Source of the DNA: Pararhizobium gei
GTDB lineage: Bacteria > Pseudomonadota > Alphaproteobacteria > Rhizobiales > Rhizobiaceae
NCBI RefSeq assembly: GCF_029223885.1
Contig: NZ_CP119409.1
Location: 2,134,001-2,198,000, forward strand
DNA length: 64,000 nucleotides
Direction: 5' to 3'
Each line of letters begins with the position of its first letter. Position 1 is the stretch's first letter. Under the pieces are notes generated by a model. That model was given only the letters and a program-made list of their open reading frames with translations, was not told the origin of the DNA and ran no database searches. Positions 1 to 8,045 of the stretch are shown one piece after another. The position numbers and the translations under genes are program-made.

Positions 1-1361
1 TCGGTTTCGCGCTGATTGTCCTGCTCGCGGCCATCTGGACGGCGATTGCGGTCGCAGACCGGATCGTCCGCCCGATCCGGCTGCTGATCGGCGCCGCGGA
101 CAGTGTGGCGGGCGGAAACCTCAATATTGCGGTGCCGGTGCATGCGGTGGATGGCGACGTCGGCAGCTTGTCGCGCACTTTCAACAAGATGATCACCGAG
201 ATCAAGACGCAGCGCGACCAGATCATCGAGGCCAAGGATGAAATGGACGATCGGCGACGGTTCATTGAGGCTGTGCTGTCCGGCGTTACCGCAGCGGTCA
301 TCGGCGTCGAGGACGAACGGCGCATTACCATCGCCAACTCCTCGACAGAGCATTTTTTGGCGCGCCCAATTCCTGAACTGATCGGAAAGAGGCTTGGCGA
401 CGTCGCACCCGAGATCGACCATGTCCTGTCCGAGGCCGCCAGCCGGCACCGCAACGATTACCGCAAGCAAATCAACATTCTGCGCTCGGGTACGGAACGG
501 ACCCTCAATGTGCAGGTGACGCGTGAGGAATCACACGACGTCAAGGAATCCTATGTCATCACCATCGACGACATTACAGATCTGGTGATTGCGCAAAGAT
601 CGACGGCCTGGGCCGACGTCGCCCGGCGCATCGCCCACGAAATCAAGAACCCGCTGACTCCGATCCAACTGTCGGCCGAGCGACTGAAACGACGCTACGG
701 CAAGCAGATTAACCAGGACGACCGTACCGTCTTTGATCAATGCACCGACACGATTGTCCGGCAGGTCGAAGATATCGGCCGCATGGTCGATGAATTCTCC
801 GGTTTCGCGCGTATGCCGAAGCCTGCCAAGGAGCGGGGCGACCTCAGGGATATTCTGAAGGATGCCGTCTTCCTGCGCGAGATCGGCAACACGCATGTGG
901 CTTTTGTCCGAGACTTTGGAGACGAGCCGCTCGAAGGCACGTTGGACAGCCGCATGCTGGGTCAGGCCTTCGGCAATATCATCAAGAACGCCGTTGAATC
1001 GATCGAATCGCTGCCGGCGGACGCCGTGCGCGGTGATCTCCGCGTTATGATCCGGGCCCGGTCCGACGAGACGACAGGCCAGTTCGTCATCGACATCGTC
1101 GACAACGGCAAAGGCCTTCCATCGGAGAATCGCCATCGGATTCTTGAGCCCTATATGACGATGCGGGAAAAAGGCACAGGTCTTGGTCTGGCGATCGTCA
1201 AAAAGATCATCGAGGACCATGGCGGGCAGCTGGAACTGCATGATGCGCCTGCGGACTTCGACAATGGCCATGGCGCCATGATTAAAATCATCTTGCCGCC
1301 AGCCGGACAGGGCGGCGGCAGCGAAGACAGGCAGAGTAAGGATATGTCCCATGGCGGCTGA
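1..1361 (+). CDS. ntrY: NtrY sensor histidine kinase, 3' part (5' end outside window)
   Basis: This is the C-terminal part of the membrane sensor kinase that phosphorylates NtrX. The reading frame is open from the first bases and begins inside the last transmembrane helix (ALIVLLAAIWTAIAVA). It then runs through a HAMP linker, a PAS-like region, the H-box (ARRIAHEIKNPLTP, phospho-accepting His) and the ATP-binding boxes (NAVES, DNGKGL, GTGLGLAI). The N-terminal periplasmic sensing region and start codon lie upstream of the window. The gene overlaps ntrX by 11 bp, so the two are translationally coupled. NtrYX is known in alphaproteobacteria for nitrogen, redox and envelope responses. The signal sensed here cannot be read from the sequence. 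Confidence 0.95.
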   Translation, partial: GFALIVLLAAIWTAIAVADRIVRPIRLLIGAADSVAGGNLNIAVPVHAVDGDVGSLSRTFNKMITEIKTQRDQIIEAKDEMDDRRRFIEAVLSGVTAAVIGVEDERRITIANSSTEHFLARPIPELIGKRLGDVAPEIDHVLSEAASRHRNDYRKQINILRSGTERTLNVQVTREESHDVKESYVITIDDITDLVIAQRSTAWADVARRIAHEIKNPLTPIQLSAERLKRRYGKQINQDDRTVFDQCTDTIVRQVEDIGRMVDEFSGFARMPKPAKERGDLRDILKDAVFLREIGNTHVAFVRDFGDEPLEGTLDSRMLGQAFGNIIKNAVESIESLPADAVRGDLRVMIRARSDETTGQFVIDIVDNGKGLPSENRHRILEPYMTMREKGTGLGLAIVKKIIEDHGGQLELHDAPADFDNGHGAMIKIILPPAGQGGGSEDRQSKDMSHGG

Positions 1362-2715
1362 AATTCTTGTGGTGGATGACGAAGAGGACATCCGCGAGAT
1401 CGTCTCCGGTATTTTGTCCGACGAGGGCCACGAAACCCGCACAGCGTTCGACAGCGACAGTGCGCTTCAGGCGATCAGCGACCGCCTGCCGCGCCTGGTC
1501 TTTCTCGACATCTGGATGCAGGGCAGCCGGTTGGATGGTCTGGCGCTGCTGGACGAGATCAAAAGCCGTTATCCGGACTTGCCGGTGGTAATGATTTCCG
1601 GACATGGCAACATCGAGACCGCTGTATCGGCCATCCGGCGCGGCGCCTATGATTTCATCGAAAAACCCTTCAAGGCCGATCGCCTGATCCTGATCGCCGA
1701 GAGGGCATTGGAGAACTCGAAGCTGAAGCGGGAGGTGTTCGAACTGAAGAAGCGGTCCGGCGACCCCGTCGAACTGATCGGAACCTCCGTCGCCGTCTCG
1801 CAATTGCGCCAGACTATCGAAAAGGTGGCCCCGACGAACAGCCGTATCATGATCCATGGTCCGTCGGGTTCCGGCAAGGAATTGGTGGCGCGGATGATCC
1901 ATCGCAAATCGACCCGGGTCGGCGGGCCTTTCGTTGCGCTGAATGCCGCGGCGATTACCCCGGACAGGATGGAGATCGCTTTGTTCGGCACGGAGGGAAC
2001 GCCCGGGCAGGCGCGAAAGACCGGCGCGTTGGAAGAGGCGCATGGCGGTATTCTCTATCTCGACGAAGTCGGCGAAATGCCGCGCGAAACGCAAAACAAG
2101 ATCCTGCGTGTACTGGTGGATCAACAGTTCGAACGTGTCGGCGGATCCAAGCGCGTCAAGGTCGATGTCCGGATCATTTCCTCGACGGCCTACAATCTTG
2201 AAAGCCAGATCGCCGAGGGGGCCTTCCGCGAAGATCTTTACCACCGCCTCGCGGTTATCCCGGTTCGCGTGCCGGCGCTTGCCGAACGGCGTGAGGATAT
2301 TCCTTTTCTGGTGGATATGTTCATGCGTCAGATCAGCGAACAGGCGGGAATCAGGGCCCGCAAGATCGGCGACGATGCGCTTGCCGTGCTGCAGTCGCAC
2401 GGTTGGCCGGGCAATATCCGCCAGTTGCGCAACAACATCGAACGGCTGATGATTCTCGCCCGAAGTGACGGACCCGACACCGCGATCTCTGCAGATATGT
2501 TGCCGAGCGAAGTCGGAGACAGCTTGCCGAAGATTTCCACGCAGGGAGACCAGCACATCATGACGCTGCCATTGCGGGAAGCGCGAGAGATGTTCGAGCG
2601 CGACTATCTGATCGCGCAGATCAACCGGTTCGGCGGCAACATATCCCGCACAGCCGAATTTGTCGGAATGGAGCGCTCGGCGCTGCATCGAAAACTGAAG
2701 TCGCTTGGCGTTTGA
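1351..2715 (+). CDS. ntrX: NtrX response regulator, NtrC-like AAA+ family
   Basis: This is a 454-residue DNA-binding response regulator, the partner of NtrY. The receiver domain carries the phospho-accepting Asp at about residue 53 (LVFLDIW) and the switch Lys (EKPFKA). The AAA+ domain has a Walker A motif at about 170-176 (GPSGSGK) and a Walker B (ILYLDEVGE). The Fis-type helix-turn-helix is at the C-terminus (SRTAEFVGMERSALHRKL). The GAFTGA loop that normally contacts sigma-54 is absent: the segment after ALFG reads TEGTPGQARKTGALE. This agrees with what is known of NtrX in this class and suggests it does not act as a classical sigma-54 activator. The start ATG lies inside ntrY. Confidence 0.96.
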   Translation: MAAEILVVDDEEDIREIVSGILSDEGHETRTAFDSDSALQAISDRLPRLVFLDIWMQGSRLDGLALLDEIKSRYPDLPVVMISGHGNIETAVSAIRRGAYDFIEKPFKADRLILIAERALENSKLKREVFELKKRSGDPVELIGTSVAVSQLRQTIEKVAPTNSRIMIHGPSGSGKELVARMIHRKSTRVGGPFVALNAAAITPDRMEIALFGTEGTPGQARKTGALEEAHGGILYLDEVGEMPRETQNKILRVLVDQQFERVGGSKRVKVDVRIISSTAYNLESQIAEGAFREDLYHRLAVIPVRVPALAERREDIPFLVDMFMRQISEQAGIRARKIGDDALAVLQSHGWPGNIRQLRNNIERLMILARSDGPDTAISADMLPSEVGDSLPKISTQGDQHIMTLPLREAREMFERDYLIAQINRFGGNISRTAEFVGMERSALHRKLKSLGV

Positions 2716-2931
2716 ATGGATCGAGCGTGACGACATGAGGTCATCTGCGCGCTGCAGAAGGCATCCTGTCACAGAAAATTCACGAAGACTTTTTCGAGAT
2801 TGCGGAAAAGACTGCGATTTGGTACCAAATCCGGGGGACGCGCGTAAGGGAACTTTTTGCTGCGTTCGGGGTATTCAGATCAAATAATCAACCGGTTAAA
2901 TCGAGCCGGACAATAAGAAAGAATCGGCGCT

Positions 2932-3174
2932 ATGGCGGAACGTTCTCAGAACTTGCAGGATCTTTTTCTCAACACGGTTCGCAAGCAGAAGATCTCTCTC
3001 ACCATTTTCCTTATCAACGGTGTGAAACTGACGGGCGTTGTGACGTCCTTCGACAATTTTTGCGTGCTCCTGCGACGTGACGGTCACTCGCAGCTTGTTT
3101 ACAAGCACGCCATCTCGACCATCATGCCCGGCCAGCCGATGCAGATGTTCGAAAGCGAAGAATCCGCATCCTGA
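2932..3174 (+). CDS. hfq: RNA chaperone Hfq
   Basis: This is the 80-residue Sm-like hexameric RNA chaperone that pairs small RNAs with mRNAs. The Sm1 part ([22 protein letters not shown]) and the Sm2 motif (YKHAIST) are both present. The short acidic, serine-ending tail (SEESAS) is typical of alphaproteobacterial Hfq, which lacks the long E. coli tail. It is separated from ntrX by 216 bp, so it probably has its own promoter, although I could not assign a convincing -35/-10 pair there. It is followed in the same frame by hflX with no terminator between, matching the hfq-hflX pairing seen in many proteobacteria. Confidence 0.97.
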   Translation: MAERSQNLQDLFLNTVRKQKISLTIFLINGVKLTGVVTSFDNFCVLLRRDGHSQLVYKHAISTIMPGQPMQMFESEESAS

Positions 3175-3252
3175 CAGGATATAAAGCACATTACCAAACG
3201 TGATTCCAAATCGGCGTCCATCATCCCGGAGCTCGAAAAGCTCCGCGATGAC

Positions 3253-4578
3253 ATGCGTGCCGTCGTTCTTGTCCCGGTTCTCAAGAAAACCGGCAAACAG
3301 AACGCAGATATCATCGCCGCAACCTCGACCCGCAGCGACGAAAGCCGGCTGGAGGAAACCATTGGCCTCGCGCTGGCTATCGATCTCACGGTCGTGCATG
3401 GCATGATCGTACCGCTGGCGCAGCCGAAGCCCGGAACATTGCTCGGAACCGGGAAGATCGAGGAAATCGGTCATCTGCTGGTCGAGCACGATGCGGGGCT
3501 CGTGATCGTCGATCATCCGCTGACGCCCGTTCAGCAGCGCAATCTCGAAAAGGAATGGAACTGCAAGGTCATCGACCGGACAGGTCTGATCCTGGAGATT
3601 TTCGGTCGTCGCGCCTCCACGCGGGAAGGCACGCTGCAGGTCGATCTTGCCCATCTGAACTACCAGAAGGGCCGGCTGGTGCGCAGCTGGACCCACCTTG
3701 AACGCCAGCGCGGTGGCGCGGGCTTCATGGGCGGTCCTGGTGAAACGCAGATCGAGGCTGACCGTCGATTGCTGCAGGAAAAGATCGTCAAGCTGGAAAA
3801 AGAGCTGGAGCAGGTCCGCCGGACCCGGCAGTTGCATCGCGCCAAGCGCAAGAAGGTGCCGCACCCGATCGTGGCGCTGGTCGGCTATACCAATGCCGGA
3901 AAATCCACACTCTTCAACCGCATCACCGGCGCCGGCGTTCTGGCTGAAGACATGCTGTTTGCCACGCTCGATCCGACCTTGCGCCGCATGAAACTGCCGC
4001 AGGGGCGCATGGTGATCCTCTCCGACACGGTGGGCTTCATTTCGGACCTGCCGACGCATCTTGTCGCGGCCTTCCGCGCCACGCTGGAAGAGGTTCTGGA
4101 AGCAGACCTGATTCTGCATGTCCGCGATCTTGCCGATCCGGATAACCAGGTACAGGCGCAGGACGTTTTGCGCATTCTCACCGATCTCGGCATCGACGAG
4201 AAGGCGCGGGCCGAACGCATCATCGAGGTCTGGAACAAGATCGATCTTCTGGACGCCGAAGCGCGGGACGTGCTGGTTCACAAGGCAGCGAACACCGACA
4301 ATACCGTGGCCGTCTCCGCCGTGACCGGTGAAGGGGTGGATCGCCTGCTCGAGGAGATCGGCGGCCGGCTGTCCGGCGTCGTGACGGAGTGCACGGTGGT
4401 TTTGCCGGTAGACAAGCTGCAACTGCTCTCCTGGGTCTACGAACATACCGTCGTCGATGGACGGGAGGATATGGAGGACGGTTCGGTCAGTCTCGATCTT
4501 CGATTGACGGCAACCGAAGCGGAAGAGCTTGAGCGCAGGCTGGGTCACGGGCCGAAGGCCGCTGCGCAGGATTGGTAA
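3253..4578 (+). CDS. hflX: GTPase HflX (true start may lie upstream)
   Basis: This is a 441-residue ribosome-associated GTPase that splits stalled 70S ribosomes. It has the N-terminal HflX domain with its glycine-rich segment (GGAGFMGGPGETQIEADRR, about 157-175), a coiled-coil linker, and the G domain with G1 at about 211-218 (GYTNAGKS), G3 (DTVGF) and G4 (NKID). The first in-frame ATG is at 3253 but has no good Shine-Dalgarno. The frame stays open back to the hfq stop and encodes plausible protein (TKRDSKSASIIPELEKL). An ATT at 3190 sits 10 nt after an AGGA, so a non-ATG start is possible. It is very probably co-transcribed with hfq and converges on mazG. Confidence 0.94.
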   Translation: MRAVVLVPVLKKTGKQNADIIAATSTRSDESRLEETIGLALAIDLTVVHGMIVPLAQPKPGTLLGTGKIEEIGHLLVEHDAGLVIVDHPLTPVQQRNLEKEWNCKVIDRTGLILEIFGRRASTREGTLQVDLAHLNYQKGRLVRSWTHLERQRGGAGFMGGPGETQIEADRRLLQEKIVKLEKELEQVRRTRQLHRAKRKKVPHPIVALVGYTNAGKSTLFNRITGAGVLAEDMLFATLDPTLRRMKLPQGRMVILSDTVGFISDLPTHLVAAFRATLEEVLEADLILHVRDLADPDNQVQAQDVLRILTDLGIDEKARAERIIEVWNKIDLLDAEARDVLVHKAANTDNTVAVSAVTGEGVDRLLEEIGGRLSGVVTECTVVLPVDKLQLLSWVYEHTVVDGREDMEDGSVSLDLRLTATEAEELERRLGHGPKAAAQDW

Positions 4579-4614
4579 ACATCTTCGCAGGGTGGGGCGG
4601 CGTCCGGAACGAAA

Positions 4615-5448
4615 TTACGTCAGTTGCCGTTCAATCGCTTTCGCCGCCTGCCACAGTTCTTCCATCCGCTCCAGCGTCGCCTCCTGCAGGCTCTCTCCCG
4701 ATGATTCGAGTTCGGTTTCGATATGGCCGAACCGGCGCCGGAATTTCGTGTTGGTGCCGCGCAGCGCCATTTCCGGATCGGCTCCGACATGGCGTCCTAT
4801 ATTGACCACGGCAAAGATCAGATCACCCAGTTCGTCGGCCACTTTTGCTGTGTCCTTCGCGGCAAGCGCCTCCCGCAGTTCGGCGATCTCCTCCTCGATC
4901 TTGTCGAGGATAGGCTCCGGCGAGGACCAGTCGAAGCCCACTTTGGCGGCACGTTGCTGAAGCTTCAGTGCCTCGACCAACGCCGGAAAACTGCGCTGTA
5001 CAGGCCCGAGATGGCCTTTGTCCGCATCTTCGGGCAAGCCGCGCGCGGCGCGTCGCAGAAGACGCTCGGCTTTCTCCGCCTGCTTGATCTCGTTCCATTG
5101 CAGCTTGACCGCCTGCGGCGTATCGGCGTCGGAGCGTGCAAAGACATGCGGATGACGACGGATCATCTTGGTGGTGATCGCCATCACCACGTCGCCAAAG
5201 GAAAAGCTGCCGGCTTCCTGCGCCATGCGGGCGTGGAAGATCACCTGCAACAGCAGGTCGCCCAGTTCTTCGCAAAGATCGTCCATATCGTTGCGCTCTA
5301 TCGCGTCGGCAACCTCGTAGGCCTCTTCGAGCGTATAGGGTTTGATGGTCTCGAAGGTCTGGACGATGTCCCAGGGGCATCCCGTCTGCGGATCCCGCAG
5401 TGCTTCCATGATTTCGACAAGGCGTGAAATATCGTTTGAGGGCTGCAT
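4615..5448 (-). CDS. mazG: Nucleoside triphosphate pyrophosphohydrolase MazG
   Basis: This 277-residue protein has two MazG-type all-alpha domains. The N-terminal copy carries the GCPWD motif and an EExxE/ExxD metal site (LEEAYEVADAIE, EELGDLLLQV). The second copy is at about residues 185-240 (EIEEEIAELREAL, ADELGDLIFAVVN). MazG hydrolyses non-canonical or excess NTPs to the monophosphate and pyrophosphate, a house-cleaning function in the cytoplasm. The start is 5 bp after the stop of the nucleoside deaminase gene on the same strand, so the two form an operon of nucleotide-handling enzymes. It converges with hflX, leaving only 36 bp between stops and no clear terminator. Confidence 0.95.
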   Translation of the reverse strand: MQPSNDISRLVEIMEALRDPQTGCPWDIVQTFETIKPYTLEEAYEVADAIERNDMDDLCEELGDLLLQVIFHARMAQEAGSFSFGDVVMAITTKMIRRHPHVFARSDADTPQAVKLQWNEIKQAEKAERLLRRAARGLPEDADKGHLGPVQRSFPALVEALKLQQRAAKVGFDWSSPEPILDKIEEEIAELREALAAKDTAKVADELGDLIFAVVNIGRHVGADPEMALRGTNTKFRRRFGHIETELESSGESLQEATLERMEELWQAAKAIERQLT

Positions 5449-5453
5449 TGTCG

Positions 5454-6041
5454 TCAGCTCAGCGGGATTGCGTTGTCGCCCTTGCCGGACTGGTAGCTTT
5501 CCGACAGAGCCGTGTATTTTTCCCGGATTCGGTTCTCCTTCGCACGCAGCGCGGCCTTCGTTTTGTCATCGAGGCCTGAAACAAGATCGCCGATCGCCAT
5601 TGAGCGCCAGAAGGTGTTGTTTCTGGCATAACCGCCCGGTTCGAGCCGGAAAACTTGCTTCAGGATTTGCAGGTCGTGAGGAATGGAGAAACTGTCGCGG
5701 GAGTCTTCATGGCTGAAGAAATAATAGAAATTGTCGAAGCCGGCCCAGGTGATAGCCGACAGGCACATGGAGCAGGGTTCGTGCGTCGACAGGAAGATCA
5801 GATCTTTCGTATCCGGTTTTTCTGACCGCTCGTAAAATCGCTTCAGCGTATGAACTTCGCCATGCCAGAGCGGGTTTTCGATCTCGTTGTTCGTTTCGGC
5901 GATCACCAGCGACAGATCCGACTTGCGCAAGATAGCGGCGCCGAAGACTTTATTGCCGGCCTTCACACCCATTTCTGTCAGCGGCAGGATATCCCCTTCA
6001 ATCACGGAGAGCAGGCGCTCTGCAAGGTCGGTGGTGGTCAT
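5454..6041 (-). CDS. Nucleoside/cytidine deaminase-fold protein
   Basis: This is a 195-residue member of the zinc-dependent CMP/dCMP deaminase superfamily. The two zinc motifs are visible: H-G-E in WHGEVHTLKRF and PCxxC in HEPCSMCLSAI. The first is usually H-A-E, so this is a slightly divergent active site. The start at 6041 (MTTTDLAERL) was chosen because a GGAG lies about 8 nt upstream and a longer frame would run into the divergent cysG gene. The exact substrate (cytosine, guanine, or a modified nucleoside) cannot be told from the sequence. It is the first gene of a two-gene operon with mazG, which supports a role in nucleobase or nucleotide clean-up. Confidence 0.85.
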   Translation of the reverse strand: MTTTDLAERLLSVIEGDILPLTEMGVKAGNKVFGAAILRKSDLSLVIAETNNEIENPLWHGEVHTLKRFYERSEKPDTKDLIFLSTHEPCSMCLSAITWAGFDNFYYFFSHEDSRDSFSIPHDLQILKQVFRLEPGGYARNNTFWRSMAIGDLVSGLDDKTKAALRAKENRIREKYTALSESYQSGKGDNAIPLS

Positions 6042-6272
6042 GTCTGTACTCCGGGAGGGCATTCTGCAGGCAGAGGGGAAGGACGTCAGCACTATGCAAA
6101 GGCCGCGAGCCACGTCAAGGTCACAGCCGCCCGGAGATATTTGCTCAATTAACCGCGATGTCGAGCAAAACAATACGTCCTGGCAAAAAGGCGGGAATTT
6201 CTGTTTCTTCAATTTTCGTGCAATAAAGGAGATATTCCAGCAAACCTGCAGCAGGATCAGATTTCGACCGCC

Positions 6273-7718
6273 ATGACCGAACAACTGACCGTCTTCCCGG
6301 CCTTTTTTCGCGTTGCCCAAAAAACCGTCGCCGTCTTCGGCAACGGTGAAGAGGCTTTCGCTAAAGTTCGGTTGCTTCTGAACACGCAGGCGAACATCAT
6401 TGCCTACGCCACGGCGCCTGAACCGCATTTCGCAGATTATCTTTCGGCGAATGGTGTTTCGGCTGTATCGGCCCCGTTTGATCCTGCCCAGATGGACGGA
6501 GCGACGCTGGTATTTGCCGCAACGGGCGATGCTGCGGAGGATCGCCGCATCGTCTTGGCGGCCCGCGCGCTGAAAATTCCGGCCAATGCGGTCGATCAGC
6601 CTGATTATTGCGACTTTCTGACGCCGGCGCTGGTCAACCGTGCACCGGTCGCGGTCGCCATCGGCACCGAGGGTGCCGGTCCTGTGCTGGCTCAGATGAT
6701 CCGGTCACAGATCGACCAGTTGCTGTCGCCGTCGCTCGGCAAGCTTGCTTCGCTGGCGCAGGCCTATCGTGACGCTGTCGAGCATGCGCTGCCGCGGGGA
6801 GTTTCCAGGCGCGTTTTCTGGCGGCGCTTTTTTTCCGGAGCCGTGGCCGATCGCGTGGCGCAAGGCGACGTCGCCGAGGCTCGCCGCGAGGCGTCCCGCC
6901 TGCTGCAATCCTCCGGCCGCGTCCCGGGTCATGTCTGGCTTGTCGGGGCCGGTCCGGGCGCCGAAGATCTGCTGACGCTGCGCGCCCAGCGAGTCATGAT
7001 GGAAGCCGACGTGATCGTTTATGACGCACTGGTGCCGCAGGCGATCGTCGATATGGGACGGCGCGATGCCGAGCGTTTGTCCGTCGGCAAGCGCAAGGGA
7101 TGCCATTCGAAGTCGCAGGACGAGATCAATCAACTGCTTGTGCAGCTCGGGCAGGACGGCAAGCGCGTGGTTCGCCTGAAGTCCGGCGACCCGCTCGTCT
7201 ATGGCCGGGCCGGCGAAGAGATGGCGGCGTTGCGCGATGCGGGCGTGACGTATGAGATCGTGCCCGGCATCACGTCGGCGCTTGCGGCAGCCGCCGATTT
7301 CGAACTGCCGCTGACATTGCGCGGCGTGGCATCGTCGCTGATCTTCACCACGGGGCACGATCTGGCCGGTGACGTTCTGCCCGATTGGGCCCGTCTGGCG
7401 ATTTCCGGTGCAACCATTTCCGTCTATATGGGCCGCACTGTCGCCGCGTCCGTGGCTGAACGTCTTATGCAGGCTGGACTTCCTGCCGAAACCACGGTTG
7501 CGGTCGTGGAGAATGCGAGCCGTGCAGGGCGCAAGCTGCTTCATGGCACGTTGAAGGATTTGCCGGACCTGCAGTATCGCGATGATCTCGAAGGGCCCGT
7601 TATGGTGATTATCGGCGATGCTGTTGCCGGCGCGAATTTCACCCGGTCGGAATCCCTGGTTGCGACGCGAGCCGCCGCAGATGTGCCGCACAAGCAGACA
7701 GATGAAATGAGGACGTAA
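6273..7718 (+). CDS. cysG: Sirohaem synthase CysG (multifunctional)
   Basis: This 481-residue fusion makes sirohaem from uroporphyrinogen III. The N-terminal half (about 1-205) is the precorrin-2 dehydrogenase/sirohydrochlorin ferrochelatase module, although its nucleotide motif is degenerate (VAVFGNGEEAFAKVRLLL). The C-terminal half (about 220-460) is the SAM-dependent uroporphyrinogen-III methyltransferase, with VWLVGAGPGAEDLLTLRA, the DALV segment, LKSGDPLVYGRAGEE and VVPGITSA-type motifs (here IVPGITSAL). It is followed 1 bp later by DUF2849 and then by the sirohaem enzyme CysI, so the operon supplies cofactor and apoenzyme together. It is divergent from the deaminase gene across 231 bp that should hold both promoters. 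Confidence 0.96.
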   Translation: MTEQLTVFPAFFRVAQKTVAVFGNGEEAFAKVRLLLNTQANIIAYATAPEPHFADYLSANGVSAVSAPFDPAQMDGATLVFAATGDAAEDRRIVLAARALKIPANAVDQPDYCDFLTPALVNRAPVAVAIGTEGAGPVLAQMIRSQIDQLLSPSLGKLASLAQAYRDAVEHALPRGVSRRVFWRRFFSGAVADRVAQGDVAEARREASRLLQSSGRVPGHVWLVGAGPGAEDLLTLRAQRVMMEADVIVYDALVPQAIVDMGRRDAERLSVGKRKGCHSKSQDEINQLLVQLGQDGKRVVRLKSGDPLVYGRAGEEMAALRDAGVTYEIVPGITSALAAAADFELPLTLRGVASSLIFTTGHDLAGDVLPDWARLAISGATISVYMGRTVAASVAERLMQAGLPAETTVAVVENASRAGRKLLHGTLKDLPDLQYRDDLEGPVMVIIGDAVAGANFTRSESLVATRAAADVPHKQTDEMRT

Positions 7719-7719
7719 A

Positions 7720-8034
7720 ATGGCAGACAAGGTGCTGACTGCGAATCGACTTTCGGATGGGGTTTCCGTGTGGCTCGATGCGTCCGGACATTGGGGCCTG
7801 CTGCTGCAGGACGCCTTCGTCGCCCGGCATGCCGAAGCGGTGTCGGCACTGGAATCTGCCGGAAAAGCAGCCCTTGCCGACAACAAGGTTGTTGACGTGA
7901 ACGTTATTGATATCGAAGAAGTGGACGGTGTTCTGCGGCCGCTGCGTCTTCGCGAGCGTGTTCGTGCCGAAGGGCCGACGATTGATTACGCGCCGGGATA
8001 TAGGGGTCTGAATGGCCCGTTTCAGGCGGCTTGA
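7720..8034 (+). CDS. DUF2849 protein of the sulfite-reductase operon
   Basis: This 104-residue cytoplasmic protein belongs by sequence character and context to the DUF2849 family, which sits between cysG and cysI in many Rhizobiales. It begins MADKVLTANRL and contains a conserved-looking VWLD segment and a DVNVIDIEEVDG stretch. No catalytic or metal motif is obvious. The gene starts 1 bp after cysG ends, and its own stop lies 11 bp before the cysI start, so it is translationally linked to both. A role assisting assembly or activity of assimilatory sulfite reductase is an inference from position only. Confidence 0.85.
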   Translation: MADKVLTANRLSDGVSVWLDASGHWGLLLQDAFVARHAEAVSALESAGKAALADNKVVDVNVIDIEEVDGVLRPLRLRERVRAEGPTIDYAPGYRGLNGPFQAA

Positions 8035-8045
8035 GGAAGAGACCC

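Noticed and set aside
1288..2772. A 494-codon minus-strand frame opposite ntrX
   Set aside because: It mirrors the codon bias of ntrX and has no recognisable domain or ribosome-binding site.
2896..4548. A 550-codon minus-strand frame across hfq and hflX
   Set aside because: It covers two well-supported genes on the other strand and encodes no known motif.
6042..6428. N-terminal extension of the deaminase gene to 6428
   Set aside because: It would overlap cysG on the other strand, is not protein-like, and a better ribosome-binding site precedes 6041.
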